From Nemertoderma westbladi (taxonomy: Eukaryota; Xenacoelomorpha; Nemertodermatida; Nemertodermatidae): 31,172 nucleotides of DNA. The DNA is taken from positions 1-31,172 of the forward strand of contig JAUCBJ010007377.1 in assembly GCA_032718475.1 (NCBI GenBank), written 5' to 3'. Made by a program: the position numbers and the translations under genes. Position 1 is the stretch's first letter. Each line of letters begins with the position of its first letter. Below the pieces are notes generated by a model, which saw only the letters and a program-made list of their open reading frames with translations, was not told where the DNA came from and searched no databases. Shown one piece after another: positions 18,626 through 26,997 of the stretch.

Positions 18626-19952
18626 GAATATAAGATTATTAGTAGTTATATTAGAGTTGATTGATACACGTTTCCATAAAAATATTTAACTTTATGGGAA
18701 TAATGTGTGTTTATAAAACTACAGTGTAAAAGTACAGTTAAAAATCCAAAAATGTAGCCACGGGCGAAGCTGACCCCATAATAATAATAATATAATAATA
18801 CAATATGGATATATTTCTCTAAAAAATCTGTAAGAACTACTGTACTTCCAACTTCAACAATTTTTTTACTATTTCACTTGCCAGGCCCAGATGTAATACG
18901 GTTTTAGAACATCGTCATGCTCTGAAAGGAGGCCAGAGGAACAAGATATCCTTGGCAATAACTTAAATCGTTCAAGAATGTTTCGCATATAATGAAAACA
19001 AACATAGATAAATATAATACCAATACTACCGGTAGCTGTTCTTGTATTATATTCGTGTAGAAAAATGGTCAATAATCAGAGTGTAATATAATAAATAATC
19101 ACAGTCATTTTGCGATTCTAGAATTAGAAATATGATACAGAATAGTACATCATGGTACTAGTGAGCTGGTTATTGCTTATTCCCTAGAGATTCACATTAT
19201 GTAACTTTTGTTTTGGTTTGTGGTTTGTATATATTTATTGGCACTACTTCGCCCTGTCGACAGCCTCTGTCAATTTTTTTAACCATGGATTTTTTTGTGT
19301 TTTTCAATGTTTTTTTTTGATAATGGTGAATGTTCTAGAACCTTAAGTAGATATTTTTTTTAATAGCAGCTAGCGTTTTTTTAACTAGCTAGAATTTTTT
19401 GAAAATAAAAAAAAATTTTGTTAACATTATTAATTAGCTAGCGTTTTTATGAAGGTTGTGGGTTTTTTACTACAGTAGCTAGTAATAGTAAGTATTTAAG
19501 ATGTTTAAAACTGATTTTTTTTAATGTTACGTTATTTATAGGTGTGATTGGTTGGTAAACAAGCCTATATTTTTTATGGGTTTTATTTTATTATTCTTTC
19601 CAGCGACAATTTTGCTGAATGTAGAATCAGAAAACTGTACCGATGTTCAAATAATCTCAAACGATGTTTAATATACACTATAAACTGTTATAATATCATC
19701 AATATTTATATCTACTAAATGTTCTATAAATTCTTTTTTCACCAATACCAAAAAAGCATTAAAAAACTCTAAAAAGGACTGGTGAAAAAATGGCAGGGGG
19801 TGAGTAGTATATATTACATGGAACCTCGGCCAAGGTCACCCGTAGTCCATCATTACCGTCCATTTCTGGTACTATAAGAAGCCACCATTTCAACCTTTAG
19901 CAGTGGTCGTTATTATTTCAACCAATCAGATGTCAGCATTTCATCCGTAACC
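18626..19952. other. Non-coding stretch with many T/A homopolymer runs
   Basis: No convincing reading frame is present. The part around 19280-19600 is full of T runs, with 'gctagcgtttttt' recurring near 19370 and 19438. A CCAAT-type sequence near 19920 and a good Kozak ATG at 19953 ('aaccATGgc') could mark the start of a small or spliced gene, but nothing further supports it. Confidence 0.4.
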
Positions 19953-20026
19953 ATGGCAACTTCTCAAGTTCCCGCATCTTCCGCTAGAGGCGTTATTAGT
20001 CACCCAACGCTAGTACTCCGTCCAAT

Positions 20027-20170
20027 CACCAACCTTTATTTTACAGGTGTTCGGGTGTCTACAGGTAACTTCTACTATTTTTCAAATCGCTATTTTTCAG
20101 CAACCAGTATTTTCATATTCACCAACCTTTATTTTACAGACGCTAGGGGTGTCTACAGGTAACTTCTACT
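20027..20170 (+). repeat. Tandem duplication of about 93 bp resembling duplicated micro-exons
   Basis: 'caccaacctttattttacag' (20027-20046 and 20120-20139) and 'gtgtctacaggtaacttcta' (from 20055 and about 20149) occur twice in the same order. Each copy looks like a pyrimidine-rich splice acceptor, an 18-19-base insert and a GTAACT donor. The reading frame from 19953 passes through both copies. Whether they are real exons is unknown. Confidence 0.5.
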
Positions 20171-20227
20171 AATTTTCATCAGTAACTAAATTTAATTTTG
20201 CAATTTTTCAGATAACAAAATATTCAA

Positions 20228-20321
20228 CCGGGTTCGAACTCGGGACTGCTATAACTCCTCACAACTCACTACTCACTCTTCCACCCAACCTCGAGAGAAA
20301 AAGGCGATAATTATCCGAGTT
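20228..20321 (-). mobile_element. 94-bp tRNA-derived retroposed insertion with perfect 16-bp target duplication
   Basis: The insert is flanked by exact copies of 'ataacaaaatattcaa' at 20212-20227 and 20322-20337. On the minus strand it ends in a tRNA T-arm-like 'CCGAGTTCGAACCCGG' (B box GTTCGAACC). A target duplication of this length points to LINE-mediated retroposition. Its 5' half recurs at 20564-20617, showing it belongs to a repeated family. Confidence 0.75.
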
Positions 20322-20563
20322 ATAACAAAATATTCAATCGATGATATGATATGATATTGTACTGTACAGTACGTAGCCTAACCTAACCATCCATTCGTAT
20401 ACCTACCGTAGCTATGATGGTTACTCTTCCTTTCACTTTTTTCTCTCCCTCTCTCTCTCTTTAGTGTTGTTTGTTATTGATTGATTGTTGTCAACTCAAT
20501 GATTTCCTATCCACCCGCTACTTGGCCACGTTGCTGTATCCTTGTGTTTTACTGCAATTCTCC

Positions 20564-20617
20564 ACTCACTCTTCCATCCAACCTCGAGAGAAAAAGGCGA
20601 TAAATATCTGAGTTATA
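20564..20617 (-). repeat. Second partial copy of the 94-bp tRNA-derived family
   Basis: This shows about 54 bp of close similarity to 20271-20324, including 'cctcgagagaaaaaggcgat'. The tRNA 3' half is missing. It has no matching flanking duplication. Confidence 0.65.
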
Positions 20618-20809
20618 CCATAGTCATTGAATTCTTCATCTTCATCACTGGTAGCAGATGTTTATAAATAGCTTCTAGTTCCTTAACATAATTACTATAG
20701 CGTAGAATACATTAATTCAACTATTAATAATAATCGATTTCTTTTATCGATGTAACTGATCGATCAACTAAGTTGAATATAAGTTAGAATGACAGGGCTA
20801 GCATTGATC

Positions 20810-20899
20810 ACGTTGCATCTGTTACACGTTACTGCTATTTCACTCTCTAACTAACGCTAATGTAATAAATTTAGCTGTACACGTTGCATCTGTTACACG
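20810..20899. repeat. 19-bp direct repeat pair upstream of the polymerase cassette
   Basis: 'acgttgcatctgttacacg' occurs at 20810-20828 and 20881-20899, 71 bases apart. It lies about 120-210 bases before the first cassette ATG and could be regulatory or a leftover insertion footprint. It is noted only as a repeat. Confidence 0.6.
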
Positions 20900-21087
20900 A
20901 AGCAACTATATTCCTCACTGTAAGTCACTCTGTTTTATTAAAGCAAGCATATAAACCGAAGTTTTACATTCTAATAATCATTTATTTAGTTTTTATTTTT
21001 CAAAATAGTTTTCATTCTAATTATGGATTTATTTAAAAAAACTTCAAGCAATACTTGGAAATTTACATTTAATAAATATACCTGTAG

Positions 21088-21807
21088 TATACCTGTACTC
21101 TTCAGAGTAAGACAGAAATATTAGAATTGTTATCACCACCACTCGAAATAATAAATCAGTGTTCTGTTGTTAATTTAACCAACCCATCTTTTGTTGGTTT
21201 TGTAAGCAAATATAAAGGAACGACTTATATGGGACTATGGGAGATTTCAGCTAGATATTCTGATGCTATTGGTCTTAGGTATTATAATGGGTTTAACTTA
21301 ACAGCATCGGAAGTAAATTCATTGTGGTATGAATGGAATTATGAAATTAGTAACGAAGGTGTCTTTTCAGAGCTAGATACGGACGATAAAGCTTTATCTG
21401 ACCGACTTAAAGTAAAAATAAATGTACAAGAAAAAAAAGTAATTATTACAGACAAGGAAAGCAAATATTTACAGTTACATTACGATAAAGACATACCATA
21501 TATAGAGTTTCTCTACGATATGATGTTAAAGGTTTCATCAACTGATATAGCAGACGGTTTCGCGATTCTATATCAACCAACTTGGAAGTTTAAGGTTAAT
21601 AAGTCATTTCCAGAAGTAGTTTCATCCACATTTAATCCAAAGACATACATCGAAGAGACCTCGAGTGATAGAAAGCGCAGATCTACATCTCAAACATCTT
21701 CCATTCCCAACAATGATTCTATACCTACAAAGAAAATAAAAGTTACAAAAGCAAGTGAAGAGGTAGCAGATTACAATAAGGAACATATAAAAACAGTATC
21801 AGATTGA
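21088..21807 (+). CDS. Unidentified protein with basic nuclear-targeting-like tail (broken or spliced start)
   Basis: The frame is open from 21088 to the stop at 21805-21807, but it has no ATG until 21229. A short frame with a good ATG at 21023 ends at 21124 in a different register, so the true N-terminus was probably lost to a one-base indel, or joins through the acceptor-like 'tactcttcag' ending at 21105. I do not recognise the family. The segment 'KYKGTTYMGLWEI' followed by 'GLRYYNGFNLTASEV' loosely recalls the PC4/p15 single-strand-DNA-binding coactivator fold (KG..Y...RE.....G..L...). This is weak. The C-terminal 45 residues are Lys/Arg/Ser/Thr-rich ('DRKRRS', 'TKKIKVTK'), as in nuclear localisation signals. 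Its position just before the polymerase suggests a replication or transcription accessory protein. Confidence 0.6.
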   Translation, partial: YTCTLQSKTEILELLSPPLEIINQCSVVNLTNPSFVGFVSKYKGTTYMGLWEISARYSDAIGLRYYNGFNLTASEVNSLWYEWNYEISNEGVFSELDTDDKALSDRLKVKINVQEKKVIITDKESKYLQLHYDKDIPYIEFLYDMMLKVSSTDIADGFAILYQPTWKFKVNKSFPEVVSSTFNPKTYIEETSSDRKRRSTSQTSSIPNNDSIPTKKIKVTKASEEVADYNKEHIKTVSD

Positions 21808-21850
21808 TTTATTATTATTAACTAGAGACTTTTCTTTTTCAGTTTCACAC

Positions 21851-22139
21851 TGACTTGTAAAGGTAACTTTTTATCACAAAGCGTGATTATTATAAAGTAT
21901 TTGCATGTAAAGGTGACTTTATTGAGTAAATATTGGTGATAGTTTATATTTAATGTGAGCATGGGATTAGGTATAAAACATTCGCATGTAAATGCATGAG
22001 TTTACACCACCATAATAAAACATTTAGCATGTAAAACCTACTTTATCAATGAAAATTAAAAAAACACATTATACACACATCTTGGTTTAGACTTGATTTT
22101 ATTATAAAGAATTCAGTTGTAAAAGCAATTTTATTTATG
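21851..22139. repeat. Five degenerate iterated motifs between the accessory gene and the polymerase
   Basis: A motif of about 30 bases recurs five times, near 21853, 21891, 21971, 22013 and 22101. Its pattern is 'tataaa(g/a)nattt' then 'gcatgtaaa' and 'nactttat'; the first copy lacks the upstream part. The array fills most of the gap upstream of the polymerase start, so it could be promoter elements, poly(A)-linked sequence or replication-factor sites. Function is inferred only from position. Confidence 0.5.
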
Positions 22140-22373
22140 ATATTAGTTCCCAATGTAACTGTTATTTATGATTGGTTGGTATAAGTAGAAACTTGAAATA
22201 TATATATATATAAAGAACTCAACTGATTCAATCGAGCTCATTCTGAAAATATTAAATTAATTAAAGTTTAGATATTATATTTTATTTGTGTTGAGTAGCT
22301 TATGAATTTTTTTGATTATATATATATAACAATATTCATATTAATTTTAAATTGTTTTTAGGATAATAAAGAG

Positions 22374-24518
22374 ATGGATAAACAATTGAAATGTCCATTT
22401 TGTCCTCCTCAAATTTCTAAACGTAACTATTTACGCCACCTAAGGACGCATTTTGAAGGTTATTCTTGTTTTAAGTGTCACGTTTTCACACCTACAGAAG
22501 AAATATGTAAACGACATGAGTCAACTACGGGATGTAAAGAAATGAAGTTTTGCGTGTATGAAAAAACATGCCCTACTTGTAATAAAGAGTATTTATATGA
22601 GAATTACTTACGTCACAACTGCCACCAACGTTATTATCATGTTAGACCACAACGGAGCCAAAACAATACTATCGCATCTAGAAAAAGACTGAAATCTGGT
22701 CAAGGTCCATCAATTTTTAGCATCGAACGAGCTGCACACGATAACCGTTTAGAAATCTATGTTTACAATCTTCCAGATGATGAAGATTTTCCTGATATTC
22801 ATTCATCATTAATTAAAATTCAACCTCACATCCAAACTTTATTATTGGGAAAACTTAGCGAAATGAATGTACTTAGACCCTGGCTAGGTGTGAATATACT
22901 CATGTATCGATCACATTTTTCAGAGGGTGATCAAGAAGAAACTTTCTATTTTAGTTCTTCAGGTGGTTCAGTTAATACCGTAGATTCACATGAAAGTTTT
23001 GACACATGGTTTGAGTATGTACTAGAAACATTAATGCAAAATATAGCCATGTTTAACACTCGTGGCTCAGGGTGGCGCGTTAAATCTTTATTAAGAGTGG
23101 AAATTAAAGTAGCTGAATCCAAGTGTAGGTCGTTACTATATAAGGGGCATGGGTATATGGAATTACCTAAGGCTCTATCAGTTAAAAAATGTGTTATAAA
23201 TATACAAACGGCTGATAATGATTGTTTTAAATGGGCAATTATAGCCACAAAATTTAGTTGCAAAGTGAAAGATCACAAATATCGTACTTCGCAGTACAAA
23301 AATTATATGAGTCATTTCATTTTTGACAATGGGAACAAAGATTATCCAACAGAGTGGCAGCTTGCAATTAAACTTTTTGAAAAACAGAATTCAGCATATA
23401 TAATTAATTTATTACTCTACGACAACAATCGAGTATCTATATTAAGACAGGCACCATTTAGTAAAATCACTCCAGATAAAGAGTTATTGAATATATTACT
23501 TGTAAAAAATAAGAATACGAGTAAACAATCACATTATGTTTGCATAACTAACTTGAATCGTTTGATGAATACGAGAGCTCTTCATACTCGTGGTAGGAAA
23601 TATTGTGAACGGTGTTTGGCACCTTTCTACACCAATGATGTTCTAGAACGTCACCGTCTTGTTTGTTATCGAGGAAAAAGTCAAGTTGAGAAGCTACCAT
23701 CTGAAAAAAGAACTCACATTAGCTTTAGAAATTTAGACAGAACATTACCAGCATTGTTTGTAATATATTTTGACATAGAATCTATTTTGGAGCCAGCCAC
23801 CAACAGTAAATTTATTCAGAATCATATTCCTTGCGCTGTAAGTTATTTAATTGTTCCTAGTAGTGAATTAATCAATCCACCAAAATTTTATTTGAAGACC
23901 TTTACAAAAACAATCGACAACAACTGTATTCAAGACTTTTTAGACTCTGTATATAATGACATCACCCAATTATATAAGTGGTCGGAAGACCACACAAGAG
24001 AGAGAATGATACTTAATGATGCAGATAAGTTAAGTTTTTGGAAAGCTAAAACTTGCTTTTATTGTAATGTTTTATTTAAGGATAAGTCTGAGAAAAACAA
24101 ACATCACTCACATATTACTGGTAACTATATAGCGGCCGCTTGTAACACATGTAACCGCTCTTTATCGTTGAAACGACACATGTATATACTCGCTGCACAC
24201 AACTGCAATCTCTACGATTTGCATTTTCTTTTGCAAGTTGGTTTTAGCAATAATAAATATTCCGATTGGGATATAAAGGTAATCCCTAAAAATTCTGAAA
24301 GGTATATTTCACTAAGCATGCATATACCAGTGAAAGATGAAAAAACTAAGATCGAGCTACGTGTCTTAGACACATATCAATTTTTATCCTTTTCCCTAAG
24401 TACTTTAGTTGATTGTTCAACAAAGGATATAGACAGCGAGGATATAACATCAGTTCTACCAATTACTGAACAGCAAATGAAATATTTTTATCCAAATTTA
24501 AATAATAAAAACAATTAA
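22374..24518 (+). CDS. Protein-primed family B DNA polymerase, N-terminal part (zinc fingers, OTU-like segment, exonuclease)
   Basis: 714 residues from the ATG at 22374, which follows an acceptor-like 'attgtttttag'. Residues 7-83 carry Cys/His zinc fingers ('CPFCPP...H..H', 'CPTCNKEY...H..C'). Residues about 205-400 are a conserved region seen in transposon-linked polymerases of invertebrates. It contains 'ADNDCFKWAI' (C284) and 'HYVCITNLNRL' (H387), a Cys/His pair laid out like an OTU cysteine peptidase; that activity is inferred. A further finger is at C411-C414-H427-C431. Exonuclease motif I is 'YFDIES' (D467, E469; codon at 23772). An HNH-like zinc module 'CFYC...HSHITGNY...CNTCN' spans 561-593, and exo II is 'HNCNLYDLHF' (N610, D615). 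The frame ends prematurely at 24518, while the rest of the polymerase continues one frame over from 24502. Together they span about 1340 codons, normal for this family. Confidence 0.92.
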   Translation: MDKQLKCPFCPPQISKRNYLRHLRTHFEGYSCFKCHVFTPTEEICKRHESTTGCKEMKFCVYEKTCPTCNKEYLYENYLRHNCHQRYYHVRPQRSQNNTIASRKRLKSGQGPSIFSIERAAHDNRLEIYVYNLPDDEDFPDIHSSLIKIQPHIQTLLLGKLSEMNVLRPWLGVNILMYRSHFSEGDQEETFYFSSSGGSVNTVDSHESFDTWFEYVLETLMQNIAMFNTRGSGWRVKSLLRVEIKVAESKCRSLLYKGHGYMELPKALSVKKCVINIQTADNDCFKWAIIATKFSCKVKDHKYRTSQYKNYMSHFIFDNGNKDYPTEWQLAIKLFEKQNSAYIINLLLYDNNRVSILRQAPFSKITPDKELLNILLVKNKNTSKQSHYVCITNLNRLMNTRALHTRGRKYCERCLAPFYTNDVLERHRLVCYRGKSQVEKLPSEKRTHISFRNLDRTLPALFVIYFDIESILEPATNSKFIQNHIPCAVSYLIVPSSELINPPKFYLKTFTKTIDNNCIQDFLDSVYNDITQLYKWSEDHTRERMILNDADKLSFWKAKTCFYCNVLFKDKSEKNKHHSHITGNYIAAACNTCNRSLSLKRHMYILAAHNCNLYDLHFLLQVGFSNNKYSDWDIKVIPKNSERYISLSMHIPVKDEKTKIELRVLDTYQFLSFSLSTLVDCSTKDIDSEDITSVLPITEQQMKYFYPNLNNKNN

Positions 24519-24526
24519 ACGAAAAG
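24502..24526 (+). other. Frameshift zone inside the polymerase
   Basis: The first polymerase frame (third register) and the second (first register) are both open between 24502 and 24515, in the A-rich run 'aataataaaaacaatt'. The first then stops at 24516-24518. A gain or loss of one or two bases in this run would rejoin the gene. Nothing looks like a classical -1 slippery heptamer, and the shift required is +1 (or -2). Confidence 0.85.
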
Positions 24527-26391
24527 GTATATTTCCCTACGAGTATCTGACAGATTTAAATAAATTCAATGATTCGAAATTACCATCAATAGACAAATTT
24601 TATAGTAAATTAACACAAAATACCTGTACACCCGAGGAATATAGTTTTGCCAACGCATCATGGAGTCAGTTTGACTGTGTGAATCTCAAGGATTATCTTT
24701 TAGCATACTTAAAACTCGATGTTTGTCTCCTCGCTGATATATTTGAGAACTTTAGGAGAGTGTGTAGACAAAACTACGAATTAGAAGTAGTTTATTATTG
24801 CAGTATCGCAGCTTTCACTTATGATTGCGCCCTGAAATACAATAAATGTAAGTTAACATTAATAAAAGATTACCAAACATATAGAGATTTTGAAGCATCT
24901 ATTAGAGGAGGGGTTTCATTCTGTCGAAAGCATTACATAGAATCAAATATACCAGATACTGATAATTATGATCCAAGCAAGGAAGAGTGTCATATTTTCA
25001 ATATAGATTTTAATTCCTTGTATTCTGGTAATTTAAGTAAAAAGCTACCTGTTTCAGGTTTTGAACAAGTCAACGTTACATATTTAGAGAATGCTGCTCC
25101 AGAAGAACTGATAAAATATTTAACAAATCTTGATACTGAAGGTGATATTGGGTTTTTCTTAATTTGCGATTTGAAATATCCCAAAGATATTCACGATCGT
25201 ACATTAGAACTACCCTTAGCTCCAGAACATTTAAGTATAAATGAGATAATGCTTTCACCTTATATGAGGGAACAATTTAACAATGTTTGTAAACAAAGAG
25301 GCACTAATAGCAAGTATAAGATGTGTGCACCGAAACTTATGTTGACACAATTCGATAAAGAATTCTATCATGTAAATTTAAAACTGTTAAAATTTTATAT
25401 AAAACAAGGTTTAATTGTTACTAAGCTCCATAAATTATATTCTTTCCATCAAGACTTTGTATTTAAACCCTATATAGATTTTAATATTAATCAAAGGCAG
25501 CTAGCAAAAAGTTATATTGAAACAGCTGTCGTGAAATTGCTGAACAATTCTTTATTTGGAAAAACGATAGAGAAGATAAGGGACCGATGCAACTTTCGTA
25601 TCGCTAATAGTAAAGAAAAATGTGACCAATTAGTCAAACGTATAAATCACGAAAATTTCATGATTTATAACGATTCCTTATCGGGTCACTTATTAGTAAA
25701 AGACTCTGTAACTCTCGATAAGCCGGTCTATATAGGTAGTACTGTCTTGGACTTGGCTAAATTGGATATGTATCAGCTGTATTACGATAAATTGCTACCT
25801 ATTGAGAAAGAATTAAACTGCCGAATTGAAATTGTAGCATCAGATACGGACTCTTTAATAGGTTGTTACTATAATACATCGCAGAATAATTTTTTAAAAG
25901 CCTTAATTAAAAATAATATTCTAGATACATCCAATTACCCCAAGGATCACCCTCTCTACAGCGATAAAAATAAATCCAGGCTCTATTACTGTAAAGACGA
26001 ACTAGCCTCACGTGAAATTAAACAAGCGGTATTTTTAAGACCAAAATTATATTCAATTTTAGAATGGAATGATTCCAATATACAACGGGCAAAAGGAATA
26101 ACAAGAGCTGTCGTGGATAAAAATATTTGCCACGAAGATTATGTAAGAGCATATAACTCAAACGAAGAAATTTCAAAAGAAATACATCAATTTCAAAGTA
26201 AATTACACAAAGTGTATACTATAGCACGTGATAAGTTTGCTCTCAGCGCATTTGATGATAAACTTTATTGGGTTAATAAAAATCATTCGCTTCCCTGGGG
26301 TCACTATCAAACAAAGGTCGAAAAACCGATAAAGAAAAACAATATACCTATTTATCAGGAACCAAACAATGAACTATCAGATAGTCAATAA
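24502..26391 (+). CDS. Protein-primed family B DNA polymerase, C-terminal part (exo III, palm, fingers, thumb), frameshifted from the first part
   Basis: The frame is open from 24502 and has no ATG of its own near the start; it continues the preceding polymerase after a +1 shift. The family motif 'KGIFPYEYL' begins at 24523. Exo III is 'YLKLD' (24706-24720). The GG motif 'IRGGVSF' precedes Pol A 'DFNSLYSG' (Asp at 25006), Pol B is 'KLLNNSLFGK' (from 25534), Pol C is 'SDTDSL' (Asp codons at 25843 and 25849), and the KxY motif 'RPKLYS' is at 26044. Every catalytic residue I expect is intact, so the single frameshift is either recent, a sequencing or assembly error, or programmed. The end overlaps the start of the TBP-like gene by 23 bases. 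Confidence 0.92.
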   Translation: MIKTIKRKGIFPYEYLTDLNKFNDSKLPSIDKFYSKLTQNTCTPEEYSFANASWSQFDCVNLKDYLLAYLKLDVCLLADIFENFRRVCRQNYELEVVYYCSIAAFTYDCALKYNKCKLTLIKDYQTYRDFEASIRGGVSFCRKHYIESNIPDTDNYDPSKEECHIFNIDFNSLYSGNLSKKLPVSGFEQVNVTYLENAAPEELIKYLTNLDTEGDIGFFLICDLKYPKDIHDRTLELPLAPEHLSINEIMLSPYMREQFNNVCKQRGTNSKYKMCAPKLMLTQFDKEFYHVNLKLLKFYIKQGLIVTKLHKLYSFHQDFVFKPYIDFNINQRQLAKSYIETAVVKLLNNSLFGKTIEKIRDRCNFRIANSKEKCDQLVKRINHENFMIYNDSLSGHLLVKDSVTLDKPVYIGSTVLDLAKLDMYQLYYDKLLPIEKELNCRIEIVASDTDSLIGCYYNTSQNNFLKALIKNNILDTSNYPKDHPLYSDKNKSRLYYCKDELASREIKQAVFLRPKLYSILEWNDSNIQRAKGITRAVVDKNICHEDYVRAYNSNEEISKEIHQFQSKLHKVYTIARDKFALSAFDDKLYWVNKNHSLPWGHYQTKVEKPIKKNNIPIYQEPNNELSDSQ

Positions 26392-26914
26392 GAATGTAAG
26401 TTGCCAGCAAGTGTCAGCGATTAATTTTAAAGAATTAAAAAATCAATTATCAGGTAAACACATACTCAAACCAAATCAGTTTATATATAAGATATTTGGT
26501 GCCACATTATTAATATTTAAAAATGGTCGTATTACATTATTAGGCAGTAAGTATAATTTCCAAAAAGTAAAAAAGCATATATTTGATAAAACTAGTATTA
26601 ATTTGATTTTAAAATCTGTTAATTTATGTACTTATATTTTTAGTATTAAGTCTGTAGTCTATAGGTTATTGATAAACAATACCGGGTTTTATGTTGTCTT
26701 TGATAATGTGCAACTTCAAGTTATATATGAACCTGAAATTTTTAATAATTGCAAAATAAGAATAAATAATACCGTAGTCATTTGCTGCTTTCATACCGGT
26801 AAATGTACTTTAATGTGTTCACCTAGCAAATTTCATATTTATTACCCTATATTTAGTAAACTTGTTAATTATTTATTAATGTTTGGTGTTGTGACTTTAG
26901 GTGTTGGTGATTAG
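26369..26914 (+). CDS. TATA-binding-protein-like protein (two-repeat saddle)
   Basis: 181 residues, about the length of the TBP core with little else. The two direct repeats of TBP are recognisable. Repeat 1 runs from 'VNKNVSCQQVSAINF' through 'KPNQF' to 'LLIFKNGRITLLGSK' (up to residue 61). Repeat 2 runs from 'LILKSVNL' through 'IYEPEIF' (119-125) and 'CCFHTGK' to 'YYPIFSKLVNYL'. These line up with the TBP signatures YEPE(L)F, F..GK, TGAK and IYPIL. All four phenylalanines that TBP inserts into the minor groove have counterparts: F38, F50, F125 and F141. The first pair is five residues closer than usual, and TGAK is degenerate in both repeats, especially the second. The ATG at 26369 overlaps the polymerase end by 23 bases in another frame. 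A private TBP would direct RNA polymerase to the element's own promoters. This is not the host TBP gene: it is intronless, very diverged and sits in the cassette. Confidence 0.78.
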   Translation: MNYQIVNKNVSCQQVSAINFKELKNQLSGKHILKPNQFIYKIFGATLLIFKNGRITLLGSKYNFQKVKKHIFDKTSINLILKSVNLCTYIFSIKSVVYRLLINNTGFYVVFDNVQLQVIYEPEIFNNCKIRINNTVVICCFHTGKCTLMCSPSKFHIYYPIFSKLVNYLLMFGVVTLGVGD

Positions 26915-26997
26915 AAGGTGAAAATTAAACATTATTATTTTTCAATCAATCTATCGGTAGTTAGGGAAAACTAACCTCGTTTGAATAAGTATGACTC

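Larger units (their letters stand above)
21023..26914 (+). mobile_element. Compact virus-like cassette: basic protein, protein-primed DNA polymerase, TBP-like protein
   Basis: Three co-oriented genes lie within 5.9 kb: an unidentified protein (21.1-21.8 kb), a family B DNA polymerase of the protein-primed type (22.4-26.4 kb) and a TBP-like protein overlapping the polymerase end (26.4-26.9 kb). Spacing is tight and the base composition is uniformly AT-rich. Protein-primed family B polymerases occur in Polinton/Maverick transposons, adintoviruses, bidnaviruses and linear plasmids. No integrase, ATPase, protease or capsid gene is present here, and I found no terminal inverted repeats, so the true ends and class are unknown. 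It is probably an integrated copy, since the polymerase has a frameshift. Confidence 0.6.

Noticed and set aside
26369-26914. Host TBP or TBP-related (TRF) gene
   Set aside because: It is far too diverged from the highly conserved animal TBP, has no introns, overlaps the polymerase frame and shares its base composition with the cassette.
21023-26914. Complete Polinton/Maverick transposon
   Set aside because: No retroviral-type integrase, adenovirus-type protease, packaging ATPase or jelly-roll capsid frame lies within the window, and no terminal inverted repeats were found by eye.
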